Below, piece by piece: positions 11,008-22,537 of a stretch of DNA of 64,000 nt. The DNA comes from Multifurca ochricompacta. Lineage: Eukaryota > Basidiomycota > Agaricomycetes > Russulales > Russulaceae. The position numbers and the translations under genes are program-made. The notes under the pieces were generated by a model. It saw nothing but the letters and a program-made list of their open reading frames with translations. It had not been told where the DNA came from and searched no databases. Numbering within the stretch: position 1 is the first letter of the stretch; every line of letters starts with the position of its first letter. The DNA lies in assembly GCA_022496185.1 (NCBI GenBank), contig WTXG01000005.1:372001-436000 (forward strand), given 5' to 3'.

Positions 11008-12369
11008 ATGACATCCGAGCAATCTACTGCCCAGTGTACCGTCCCTGTTTCCGATTCCACACCAGCATCTGTCCCCACAGACCCGTCCAAGTCACCAGAG
11101 CCATGGTTAAGTCCGCAGGTTTCGTCGTATTTCATCGCCGGCGGAATCGCTGGTGCGGCGTCGCGGAGTGTGGTTTCTCCACTGGAGAGGCTCAAAATAA
11201 TCCAGTGCGAGTTCTCAATGGGGTCTTTTTTTTTTTTGAGACCTGACTGCTCCACTTGTAGGCAGGTTCAACCCAGAAACTCGGGCAAGCAGTACACAGG
11301 CGTATGGCGAAGTCTCGTTCGTATGTGGAAAGAGGAAGGATTGAAAGGGCTCATGCGAGGAAATGGAATCAATTGCGTTAGAATCATCCCTTATAGTGCT
11401 GTCCAGTTCACGACGTACGAACAACTGAAAAAGGTGCGCTACGGGGATTTCAAATCACCTACAGAGGAATAACACTTGCTACAGTGGTTCACATCAAATG
11501 GGAAGAAACAACTGGATACCCCCACCCGACTGACCAGCGGCGCGCTGGCTGGCATTACGTCCGTTTGTTCGTCATTCCCGATTTACTTTGTGGGCCAGGA
11601 CTTGTTTTTCTTACTTGTTTTCATAAGGCACAACATACCCATTAGACCTCGTACGCTCGCGATTATCTATAGCAACCGCGTCCATGCTTGCCACCACATC
11701 TACGCCTTCAGCTGCAGGGATGTCTTCATCTTCACCTTCGCAACTGAGGCTTGCCTCCGCGCTTCACACCTCGGCGCGACCCTTGCCCTCTGAGCTTACC
11801 ATGTGGGGGATGACTCTGAAGGTTATGCGGGAGGAAGGTGGGGTCAAAGCACTATACCGGGGCTTGGTAGCGACCGCGATGGGTGTGGCGCCGTATGTTG
11901 GAATCAACTTTACCGCGTATGAGACCCTGCGTGGTTTTATCACGCCTCCTGGAAAGAATAGTGTGACTAGGAAGCTGACTTGCGGTGCCCTGGCTGGTAG
12001 GCGGATTTCGTGTTGAGAAGTACCTTGAACTGATTTTATATGACTGAAAAATGAAGGGTCTATATCCCAGACGCTCACCTACCCATTCGACGTCCTTCGA
12101 CGGAAAATGCAAGTTGTTGGCATGGGTTCTGGCGCTCTGGGATACCAATACAATGGCGCGCTTGATGCGGCGCGTGTCATTATCAGGACAGAAGGCATAC
12201 GAGGGATGTACCGTGGGCTTTGGCCGAATTTACGTGGGTGTCTTACATTAAATTATTTATTTGACTAGGACTGATCGATCTTTTAATCGCAGTCAAGGTA
12301 TCACCAAGTATAGCGACGTCATTTTTCACGTACGAATTAGTTAAAGAATTTCTTCTTGGTTCACCGTGA
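11008..12369 (+). CDS. mitochondrial carrier (SLC25) family transporter
   Basis: An inner-membrane solute carrier with three tandem repeats. Start is ATG 11008 (MTSEQSTAQ); the upstream TTG is not used. Repeat 1 shows FIAGGIAGAASRSVVSPLER with the signature PLERLKI, followed after an intron by the substrate-gate side GVWRSLVRMWKEEGLKGLMR and GNGINCVRIIPYSAVQFTTY. Repeat 2 begins TRLTSGALAGITSV and continues past an intron with LDLVRSRL. It ends GVAPYVGINFTAYETLRGF. Repeat 3 has LTCGALAGSISQTLTYPFD, VLRRKMQVVGMG and ATSFFTYELVKEFLLGSP before TGA 12367-12369. Five introns. GNGINCVRIIPYSA and the Pro-Phe-Asp signature of repeat 3 resemble the coenzyme A / PAPS / adenine-nucleotide carrier branch (yeast YPR011C, Leu5, human SLC25A42). 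The substrate is inferred only from that. Confidence 0.85.
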
Positions 12370-13000
12370 ATCAAATTTTAGATTTGATTTGTAGTAGACT
12401 ATACCAAAACGGCGAGTGAGTGAGAGAGCATGTGGACATGCGGGTGTATTTGTGAGTGGTGAGTGTGAGTGTGAGTTGTGAGTTGTGAGTTGTGAGTTAT
12501 GAGTGTGAATGTGTATGTGTGTGAGTGTGTGTGTGTGAATTACACGTAAATGATTCAAAAAACATAATCATCATCATCTTCTTCTCTTTCTCCTTCTCTT
12601 CTATTCCCCCCTCACACCATACATCTGGCTTGATGATCCTCATCCTTTCTCGATCATTTTTGACCTAGAGGAAAAAGAAAGGAAAGGGAAAGGAAAGGAA
12701 AGTGGAAAGATCGCCCCCTCTCAACACACCCATTCATCCCACTCACTCACTCAGGAACGAGCCTCGTTGCCTCGCCCTCACCACATCCACGTTGCCAGGC
12801 GTCTACACCCACACCCCCTCCCTCCCCTTTACGTCCTCGTCCCTCTTTAGCTCAAGCAGTCTGCTACTGCGTGGCCCTGCAATCTCTCCAATCTAGCCCC
12901 CTATCTGCACCTGAACGACTCTTTACACCATCTTCTCATTCCCTTGTATATTTTTTTTCTTATTTTTTTTTTTTACCTTTCCTGCCACCCGACACACACC
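12370..13000. other. intergenic region with microsatellite and RhoGAP promoter
   Basis: After the carrier's stop comes the GT-rich microsatellite (see separate entry). It is followed by a CT tract (12572-12612), a purine tract of AAAGG units (12668-12703) and C-rich sequence up to the T-rich run at 12950-12975 just before ATG 13001. No gene seen. Confidence 0.5.
12415..12540. repeat. degenerate GAGTGT / GAGTTGT microsatellite
   Basis: An imperfect tandem array of GTGAGT, GTGAGTT and GTGT units, densest at 12449-12540, lies 50-170 nt downstream of the carrier stop. It is a simple-sequence repeat within the 3' UTR or intergenic space. Confidence 0.8.
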
Positions 13001-16000
13001 ATGCCATTTCGGAGACATGATGCACGCCCTCGCGCACAGGCAGGTGGTGTACATATGTCCAATTCATCTGCCTCGTTGTCCTCGTTCTCGTCATCATCTG
13101 GCTCTTCCATCCTCCCCGTTGCCCCACCGTCAAACTCAAGCCAGTCGGATATAGCAACTTCCGATCAGTCCGTGCATACATCGCCTTCTGGTGCGCTCAA
13201 GAGCCATCTCCCCCCCGACACTATCCTCCCTGTTCCCCGTTCCTCTTCTCTCATTCCTCTCATGGGCCAGATTCCATCCCGGTCCCAGTTTCAGCATACC
13301 GTTCCACCACCATCTCCGACCGTCCCCACATCCTCCGGCAGCGCCGGCTCCAGGTTGAAACGAGTGTTTGGTGGTCGAAGGAAAAAGAGTGAGGATATAC
13401 TATCAAATGTCGCACCTACGTTGGTCCAGATACCAATGGGGATGGGGAAAAGTCTCTCAGCTATGACACCGGCGTCCTCCGTGACGCCCTCGTCATCTGC
13501 GCCTAAACTTCCGCAACACCCATCCGTCTCTGCCGGCCCTGCTTGTCCCACACTGCCGTTCACCCGCCATATTTCAGCAGAGCTTCCGTCTGTTCTGCCC
13601 TCGAAGCCCTCCCCCGAGGCTATCCTGCCAGTAGATCTCTCTTTTGACCCGCCACCTTCGCCATCGGATCAGAGAAGCTCCCTTATGATTGCTACCCCCG
13701 GGATTTCAGCGGCTCTTCAATATGCCTCCGAGAATGAGTATACGGAAGATGTGTGGAGTGCCATACGGCGACCAAAGAAGAGGGACTCGGATCACGAAGT
13801 GATGAAAGAAGATTGGCGTAAAAGCGATTCAACCACGACCAGCTACTATACTGTGCGTCCACGTTCTGGGGCCTCGGGAGGAACCCGCACACCTCGGCCC
13901 GTCTCAATGGCAGAATCACTGCAATCCACGAACACCGTGGTGCCTGCGGGCAAGCGATTGAGCGCCCTGGTCACCGAGGCGGAGTTTGTTATGACTGAGG
14001 AAGATGTAACCCCCTCGTGTGCGACGCCCTTGAGCCGCAAGACATCTCCTTCAGGGTCATCGAAGACTCGTAAAAGACACTCTATATCCCTCTCATTTTC
14101 GTCGCCGTTGTCTTCGAATCAGCCTGCAACGTCGGCGTCGGCTTCCGAGGGTCACGAGGGTCATTCGAGTAGACCCGCGTTTAAGCATCGACCGTCGGGT
14201 GACGTGGCTACATTAAACAAGGCCGCCGCGAATGGTATCATCGGTCCATCGCATGGTGGCGATTCTCATTCAGCGGGGAGTCACATTAGAGGTAACCTTG
14301 CAACATGGTCTCCAGCTACTTCAACTCCTCCGTCTGCTTTTGGCATGTTACCTCAGCAGCCGCCACCTTCTCCAAGCCAGCATGGTTCCCTTCGGCAGAC
14401 AGCCATCAGTATGACCAGTGGCCTCGCGCCGGCCGCAGGATTTGCCATGGGTTTCGGCAAGCGTGCAGTGGAGCGCATGGGACGTGCCTTCGGTAGTCTG
14501 GGCTCGAGTCATAGCAGCTCGGGTCATTCATCGCCCTCTTCCTCCATTGCAGGTATGGACGACTTTGGGCGCAGTGCGTCCAATTTATCGTTGGCGTCGC
14601 ACCATCGCAGGCGCCGACAGGCAAGGGCAAGCACGACGGACGCCCAATGCGCCCTCTGGGACAGGGAGTATTAACACTATTGGCAGCACTTCGACTGGGC
14701 AGACCGACCCAGAGTCGTTCGTGTTTACTGGCCCCATACTTGGCACCTGCTTACGTGGGCCGATGCAAAACGGTTCCGGTGCCCCTGTTGCTGGCGGGTT
14801 GGTCTTTGGCCGAGATCTCGAAGCTTGTGTGCATGAGACCGCCATTGATGCTATTCGCCTTGCCTCGCCTACGTCTGCGGTTTCTCGTACTGGTGAGCCT
14901 TTTGCATTCCACTCTTGTTAAAGTCGTATTCACAACCCTGCGCAGTTTCGCCCGTGCTTCATGAGCGGCGGTTGCCCGCACTTGTGGTTCGTTGTGCGCA
15001 ACACCTGATGAAATGGGGTGTCGAAGAGGAGGGTCTCTTCCGGTGAGATAACCCATTAGTGTCAAACGTAACCGTCCCTTATGATGGGTGCCGAACAGAA
15101 TTAGCGGGCGTGCGACACATGTTGCTAAATTGCGATCGGAGTTCGATACCGGTGCAGATTTCGACATAATTGAGTCCACGCCTGGCGATCTGGACCCTCA
15201 TGCTGTGGCATCTATCTTCAAAACTTACCTTCGAGAGCGTGCGTGCTTCATTTACTAGATATGACGACCTCTAAGTGATGATACGGATAGTTCCCGAGCC
15301 CATCCTCACACACGCTCTCAATCCGTATTTTGAGGTTGCTATGCTTACCGAGACGAACGTCAGGAAGTCCATTGAAGAACAGGCGGCACCTGTGCGGAAA
15401 TTGGGTGGAAAGGGGCCATCTCTGCCGTCAGGGCCGCGAGATGTCTCTGCCTTGCGGAAACCCCCATCGTTGACTACCTTGGCATTGCCTAATTTTTCGG
15501 GTATGAGGCCTCCATCACAGGCCTTGCTCAACGCTTTTGCTTCCCTCCTGGCGCGCCTTCCACAGGAAAACAGGGACCTTCTTCGCACTGTCATTGATTT
15601 GATCAATTTCGTGCCCAGCGGAAGGAAATTCGCATGCCACTAAGCAACCTGACTGTCATTCTATGCCCAACGCTGAACATGAGCCCACCGATCCTTCGGG
15701 TCCTATGTGAAGCGGATGGCATTTGGGATGGCCCTCCGGAAGGTTGGGAGGACTCCATGGATTTTGATATGGAACGCGATGTTTTGAACATTGCACCTGA
15801 CAGCCAGTCAAGAGGCGACAGGTTGGAGCAGGATTCTATTACAGAACCTCGGTTGCCACAGAGCGATTTTGATCAGAGTTCTTTGATGGAACCCACTTGG
15901 GATACCCAGGTAGAGGCACAAGTTCCAAGTAGGGCCGAGGATGAAGTAAATGGACCTGGTTTAGATGATCATGCTTCATACCTCTCTGCAACGGATTCCC

Positions 16001-17024
16001 GCCCGTCGACTCCTGCGTGGGGAAAGGGGTCACCACTGGACCCGTGGTCACCACCTGCGCTAACATCGTCGTCAGATTCGCTGACAACTCCTTCCATGTC
16101 ATCTGAAGCTCCGTCCATTCCTCAAATGACTGCTCCCACGTCACTCAATACGTATCATACCAAAGACAACCTCGTCTCCACCATCATTCCTGACTTCGTC
16201 CGTGCCTCCCCTGTGCCATCTTCCCAATCCCCTACCCTTGTACCAGTGAAGTTCCCGAGAAGTGAGACGGAACCGGGAACTCCCTCTTCCCTCGGCATTC
16301 CACTCACCTTTCATCCCTTTCTCTGTTGTCGTCGGAGTCCGGTTCGCCGAATCAGCGGCCGACAAGGGTGAAGCGGCCGTCACTCTCAGCACTGTTTTCA
16401 AAGAGGTCAATATCTTCCCTTAGATCCTCGAGGCTATTCTCGTCATCGTCATCATCGTCACCATACTTCGATGCACGAGATTCACCCTCCCGGTCTACAC
16501 CTGCTTCCCCCAGGACGCCAGGCTCGATCTCTCCCATAATAATATCGGCGCCATCATTGTTGCCACGGCGTAGCTCGAGCAGTCTACCGCCGCTACTCAC
16601 CACGTCTATAGACTCCTCTTCGCTTAGTCTAGCTATCGGTTTGGACGCTGGTCAACCCAGTGAAACCGAGCGCACGAGCTCAAGCCCGCACGCTTTTGCA
16701 ACGAGAGAATCTTCGCCGAGCCCACAGACAGTGGACGCTCTCGTGCGATCCTCGTCTGTAAGCCCTATCACTCCGGTCACTACGGAGTTCAAAGACAAGT
16801 CAGAACTACCGAAGTTACCGTTGTCGCAACCCGAGCCATTACAGCCACAGCTATCCGATGATTCATTTGTGTCTGTGTCATCAACCGAGTCGTACCATAG
16901 ATTGAGTTTGTGGGAGAATGAGGCTGGTAAGGGTGCACTTCCGGATGACTGGGCCCGAAATGTGCTCAATGATCTGGGATGGAGTCCCACGACCGTTGCG
17001 CATAGCATGTCTGGAAGTGCATGA
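13001..17024 (+). CDS. RhoGAP-domain GTPase-activating protein
   Basis: This protein stimulates GTP hydrolysis by a Rho-family GTPase. The first 550 or so residues from MPFRRHDARP are Ser/Pro-rich and disordered, with LKRVFGGRRKKSEDIL and KKRDSDHEVMKEDW as charged islands. The catalytic domain follows. It starts GLVFGRDLEACVHETAID and continues VSPVLHERRLPALVVRC and KWGVEEEGLFRISGRATHVA, where the arginine in LFRISG is the expected arginine finger. It then reads DPHAVASIFKTYLRELPEPI, LLNAFASLLARLPQENRDLL and MPLSNLTVILCPTLNMSPPI. The C-terminus is again Ser-rich and ends STTVAHSMSG-like at 17024. The reading frame jumps at about 14613-14625, at 15612-15614 and at 16294-16295. Each can be explained by missing G bases; the frames on either side are clearly coding. 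Which Rho protein is targeted cannot be told. Confidence 0.85.
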
Positions 17025-17707
17025 GAGGCCTCGCGTGGATCTATGATTCAATTCCACACAAAGTGTTTGCTCCATTTGCAGTTAATATCCTGGCCTATAT
17101 AGTGAGCCCCCTCGGTGTTTCTAGTGATGGTTCAGATATTAACCTGCTTTCTCCAGTCCTTACACCAACACCCACACTTTTTTTCGTACTGTGCAGACCG
17201 ACACGGAACAAGGCGTCTCCTTTCAACCTCTTCCTTCTATAACCTCAATACGGAACTTTCTTTTTCCTTCTGCTATTTTTCATGTTTTATATGGATCAAC
17301 CTGGCCCGGCGCATTCACACACAGTATATCTTAGCATTGTTAACTTAAATTCATGTTCCATACCCTGGATCATTCCCTCTAGCTCTTACTTAACACGCTC
17401 TCCGATCTCCTCTACTTTTTCATCCCATCACCATCCATCAGTCATGCATGCATCACGTACGTACTTGAAATTAGAAACAAATCGAATCAAAGCGAGAGGT
17501 CGAGAGTTCGGATATTTTTCCCCGGTAATTGCCGATTAACCCCGGAACGACGTCATGACGTCATGTTTGACGATTGGATATATATGCGTGATGCGTGCGT
17601 GCGATAGATCGCATTGGTGGATTGTAGTGTGGGTGTGGTTATTGGGCACCGACAACCGACACCGACACCGACACCATTGTTCTTTCTCTCTCTCCATTCA
17701 TTCCATC
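17025..17707. other. intergenic region upstream of GH63-like gene
   Basis: This 683 nt holds the RhoGAP 3' end (T-rich, 17160-17290) and a well-formed promoter described separately (17549-17584). It also holds a 5' UTR containing four ACCGAC units at about 17648-17676 and a CT tract at 17680-17700. No gene seen. Confidence 0.5.
17549..17584 (+). promoter_or_regulatory. CRE-like palindrome, inverted CCAAT box and TATA box
   Basis: GACGTCA at 17549-17555 is directly followed by a full TGACGTCA at 17556-17563. An inverted CCAAT (ATTGG) lies at about 17573-17577 and TATATA at about 17579-17584. The start codon follows at 17708, about 125 nt further on. TGACGTCA is the site of Atf1/CREB-type bZIP factors in fungi. 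The compact order is what a bZIP-regulated, TATA-driven promoter would look like. Confidence 0.55.
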
Positions 17708-20700
17708 ATGGCCACTAACGTCCGCAACATCCAACAAAAATTATTTAGATCAGAGTTACACGGCTCACAAAACATTCCAGACTCGCCAAAACCCGACAAC
17801 CCCTTGAGCATATCCATCCCAAAGACAGTAACACCCCCTTCAAGTCTTCCGCCAAAGTTAGGAAAGCCTCAAGAATCAAACACGTCACCCACATCCAACG
17901 AAAGGTCGAGCGATTCTATCGTGATAGGCTTCGACAAAAATTGGGTTCGGCATACAAGACTGTCGAGCAGTATCGTCTCGATCAAGATGGTAAGCGGGAA
18001 AGACATTGGAAGCGATGGGGGCCCTATGTGTCCGATAGGCAATGGGTCTGTCCTTGTCCTTGTCACCCTCTTTTAGAGTTTCAGAGACCATTGTCTCTGC
18101 CTCTTTAGGCAACCGTCAGGGAAGATTATTCTGAAGATGGCGACGCTTGGGCACACTTTCCCCACGAGCATGCCCGTTCACGGACGTACCGATGGGGAGA
18201 AGACGGGATTGCAGGCATTAGCGACAATCACCAGCGCCTCTGTTTTTCTCTTGCGTTATGGAACGAGAAGGACAGGATGCTCAAAGAGAGGCTCTTCGGT
18301 GTCTCTGGGCCCCAAGGAAATCACGGAGAGGACGTCAAGGAATTGTATTATTACTTGGATTCTACGCCGACTCACTCCTATATGAAGTTTTTATACAAGT
18401 ACCCCCAGAAGGCCTATCCATACGAAGATCTCGTCCGTGAGAATCAGCACCGCGGTCGCGAGGTTGTTGAGTTTGAGATCCTTGATACTGGCATCTTCGA
18501 TGAAGATCGTTACTGGGACGTTTTTGTCGAAGTGAGTGCAGAGCTAACTTATGAAAGTAAGTCTCATGAAAATCTCTACCCAGTATGCGAAGGACGAGGA
18601 TAGCCCCGATAACATTTACATTCGTATCACCGCATACAACCGTGGTCCTGACCCTGCCAGTTTACACGTCATTCCTCAGTTGTGGTTTCCGAACAGCTGG
18701 TCTTGGGGCATCCCGCCTCCACCACGTCCTAATCTGACGGCCACTACAAACAACCGAATCACTGCTACTCACGACAAGCTCGGGAAGACTCATTTATATT
18801 GTTTCCCGTCTCCCCCACCCGTCGGACCAGATGGTCGACCCATAAATGAAGGTGCAGATGGTGAGGAAGATACCGTGGAACCAGAGTTGTTGTTCACCGA
18901 CAACGACACGAATTACACGCGTTTGTGGGGAGTCCCGAATAAGTCTCCTTTCGTCAAGGACGCATTCCACGATCATATCGTTCCGGAACATCGGCTGCCA
19001 GGCCACCAATCTGTTGATGGGAGATTCAAGACAAGCCGCGTTTTCCAGGAGAGCGCAACCGATGGAAATGACTCCGATTCCGGCTCTTCCGGCGACGGAC
19101 GCAGCACTCCCCTCCCTCACTACAACCTACAGTTTGTTAATCCTGATAAGACTGGAACTAAGTCCGCCGCACACTATAGTTTTAGGGATGTCCCTGGTAG
19201 CGGAGGTTGCGCTGTCGTGCGGCTGAAGCTCACGCCAACCACCCCTCAAAAGGACCCCACGCTCGAAGATGAAGGCCTATTCGATGATATTATCGAGGAA
19301 CGTCGTGTCGAAGCGGATGAGTTTTATCATAACTTGACCCAGGGCTACGTGTCAGATGATCTACGCGCGATCATGCGCCAAGCCCTAGGGGGGATGCTAT
19401 GGACAAAGCAATATTATAAGTTCATCGCAAACGAGTGGCTTGAAGGTGACCGCGCACAGCCACGTCCCCCCCTTTCGCGCAAGTTCTTGAGAAATAATAA
19501 GGTGGGATTTACCAAGTCCAGGATTATAATGCGTTCAACGTTTTTAACGCGCAGGACTGGATGCATCTCTATGCCTCCGATATATTATCTATGCCCGACA
19601 AGTACGTTCATACACTACCCGGAGAATGGCTGTCATGACGGATTTCATAGATGGGAATATCCATATTTCGCAGCATGGGATAGCGCTTTTCATTGCATCC
19701 CACTCGCTGTTGTGGATCCTGCATTTGCCAAGAAGCAGCTTGACCTGCTCACCCGCGAATGGTATATGAAACCAGACGGGCAAATTCCTGCATACGAGTG
19801 GAATTTTTCTGATGTAAACCCGCCGGTACACGCATGGGCAACTTTCCGAGTATTCAAGATTGAGCGCAAGCTGTGCGGTCGCGAGGATATCCCGTTCCTC
19901 GAGCGAGTTTTTCAGAAATTGCTCCTTAATTTTACCTGGTGGGTCAATCGCAAAGATGCAGATGGGGCAAATGTTTTCGAGGGTGGCTTCCTTGGTCTGG
20001 ATAATATTGGCGTATTCAACCGCTCGGAGCCACTGCCGACGGGGGGTACGCTGCGCCAGGCGGACGGTACGGCGTGGATGGCGTTTTATTGCTTGAATAT
20101 GTATGTAATGCCTGATACCCGTCTTCGATCCAACGCTCACTTGCTCGACACTCAGGCTAAGCATGGCACTCGAATTGGCCAAACACAACCCAGTGTATGA
20201 AGATATTGCATCGAAGTTTTTCGAGGCAAGATAGCCTTCACCCCCCTCGTTCCAGTGGACAAGCTGACTTTTTGTCATAGCATTTCATCTTCATCGCAGA
20301 CGCGATGACGTACCATAGTGGCGACGATAAGCTCAGCCTGTGGAACGAGCAGGACGGCATGTACTACGATGTGATTCAGTGGGGCGAATACAGCATGCAG
20401 CTGCCAGTCCGCAGCCTCGTCGGTCTCATCCCCTTGTATGCGACTCTTACGCTTGAACCGTCTGTTGTGAACCGGTTTCCCGGCTTTAAGAAGCGTATGG
20501 ACTGGTTCATCGAGAATCGGCCCGGAGTGTCTGGCCGGAATATGGCAAACATGAAAGGTCTTTCTTCGCGAGGTTTTCCTCGTCCAGCCATTACTGAATA
20601 TGATGTATAGCTCGCGGTCGCGGCGAGCGTTTCTTGCTTGCGCTGGCCAGCAAGGAGCGCTTGATTAGTATTTTGGAAAAGATGCTCGACGAGAGCGAGT

Positions 20701-21711
20701 TTTTCAGCGAGCACGGCATTAGATCGTATGCTCTGGTCATCAGAATTATGGATAGCCATTGATTGACTCACCAACCTACTTCCGTAGCCTATCGAAGTTG
20801 CACAAAGACCGTCCGTGGGGCATGGAAGTCAACGGTCAAAGACATGAAGTTGGCTACTGGCCCGGGGAGTCGAAGTCTGGAATGTTTGGCGGCAACTCCA
20901 ATTGGCGTGGCCCAATTTGTGCGCGATTTTCCACAATTTGTCCCGGGAATGCGGCAAATGACCTCGCTTATAGGGCTAGCAGTGAACTTCTTACTCATTG
21001 AGAGCCTCCAGAGATTCCATCAATACTATGACGACGAGTTACAGGTGGAATGCCCCACGGGTAGTGGTGAATTTATGAATTTGCTTCAGGTAGCCGAAGA
21101 AATTCAACACCGGATCATACATATTTTTGGCCGCGATATCCATGGGCGTCGCGCATTGAACGGAGGAAATCCGAAACTCGACTTTGATCCACTCTTTAGG
21201 GACTACGTTTGGTTCTTCGAGGCGAGTATCTCATGTTTAACAGCTGGCATTCAAAGAAAATGACGTACGGCACAGTATTTCCACGGTGATGATGGTCGGG
21301 CCTCGGGGCTTCACACCAAACAGGATGGTAAGTGCCCAAGGTTTCGTTGTGCCCACATCCCCCAAGTTTAATACCATCTTGTAGGTCTGGTCTGGTTGCT
21401 TACCATATCTTACAAAGCGGCGCAAGCTGCCGTCTGCCCAAGACTCCAAGGAGTACGTGACTTCTTCCTGCATGTGTATATATAGTCTCTCAAATTGATG
21501 CTAATAATCCTCAGCTCCTCGAAGTCTTGCTCATCATTACTTTGATGTAAGCGTTGGTTTTACTACAGGATACCGATCACGCCTTGATGTCCCCTCCCAG
21601 GAGACACTAGATTCCCAATCAGAGTATGGAGACGATATCCATTCGCTCATGAGCGCATTCAGCGCAAACGACCTCAATACACTTGGCGACGTTTCGCCTG
21701 ATGCCTTGTGA
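17708..21711 (+). CDS. GH63-like glycoside hydrolase, YMR196W family
   Basis: This is a large cytoplasmic-type protein of the MGH1/GH63-like (alpha/alpha)6 glycosidase family, represented by uncharacterised yeast YMR196W. Start ATG 17708 ([17 protein letters not shown]). Hallmarks are [45 protein letters not shown] and [20 protein letters not shown], then [35 protein letters not shown] and [19 protein letters not shown]. Near the C-terminus are [13 protein letters not shown] and FHGDDG. The frame breaks at the C5 run 17834-17838 and again at 21298-21300, in the conserved GASHQTGW motif. Beyond that point frame 0 reopens and runs to TGA 21709-21711. Roughly ten introns, one of them possibly GC-AG (21222-21275). 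No signal peptide is visible, so a cytosolic or vacuole-independent role is likelier than N-glycan trimming. Substrate unknown. Confidence 0.8.
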
Positions 21712-22537
21712 CCGAATCATGCATATTCAGTGTGCCTCCTTCTTTTTCCTTTTCCACGTCCGTACCATACAAGCTCTGGAATGGTTTTCTATAACCAAAC
21801 GCACGTCGATCTCTGTACTCATCACGCATTGTAAACAATCTTTCTGCTACTCCCATAGATATACAATTGATACGTGGAGCTGCCTCCCCCCCCTTTGGAT
21901 CATTAATGGGGGCTTAAGCACTGTGATTATAACTGTCATCCCCGCACTCCAATTATGACAATCGCCTAAGGACATTTTCATTCCAGCTCATTGCTACTCA
22001 ACACATCCACATAAGACCGAAAAAAGGAGTGACGTTCATAGCAACCAATGTCAATGTAAAACTCTAGTAAATACTACTGTACAACGGGTTATCACTGGGA
22101 CCCTCGAAAGGGTCTCTGTAAGAACACCTTGCTACTCTGGCAGGAATCCACGAAACGCTGTGAACTACGACGTCGACAGACAAGTGAATAGATATCAGGG
22201 GAATATAGATGGGAACGAGTGGAGAGGTGAGGGATGCCCTCACCACCGCTTGCACGGTAATTGTGAGGGAGGAGGGGGGAAGAAGGGGGGAGAAGTAGCA
22301 GGCGTGTGCCGTAGAATTATATCCTTCCAGAAAGAATAAGCATGGCTAATGCGAAGGGAAAGTTCCTGAGAAAAATGAAAGTTATGCAATGATAAAGTGA
22401 TGGCTTGACAGGTTCGAAATTGTGAGGAGTGAAGACTAATGGTGAAATGGTGGCATGCAATGCAACATGAGGCGAGGCCACGGATAGAGGTAGATGGAAA
22501 GATAGTACAAGTCAGGTCAGAAGGACGGAGACACCGC
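21712..22537. other. convergent intergenic region GH63-like / CDC24
   Basis: This is 826 nt between two gene ends facing each other. It has CT-rich and AT-rich patches and a G-rich stretch at 22260-22292, with no recognisable gene, RNA or repeat. Confidence 0.4.

Noticed and set aside
13001..17024. RhoGAP, GH63-like and DBP4 as pseudogenes
   Set aside because: Each frame break is a single missing base at a homopolymer with perfect conservation on both sides, and the same pattern occurs in many unrelated genes. A sequencing artefact explains it better.
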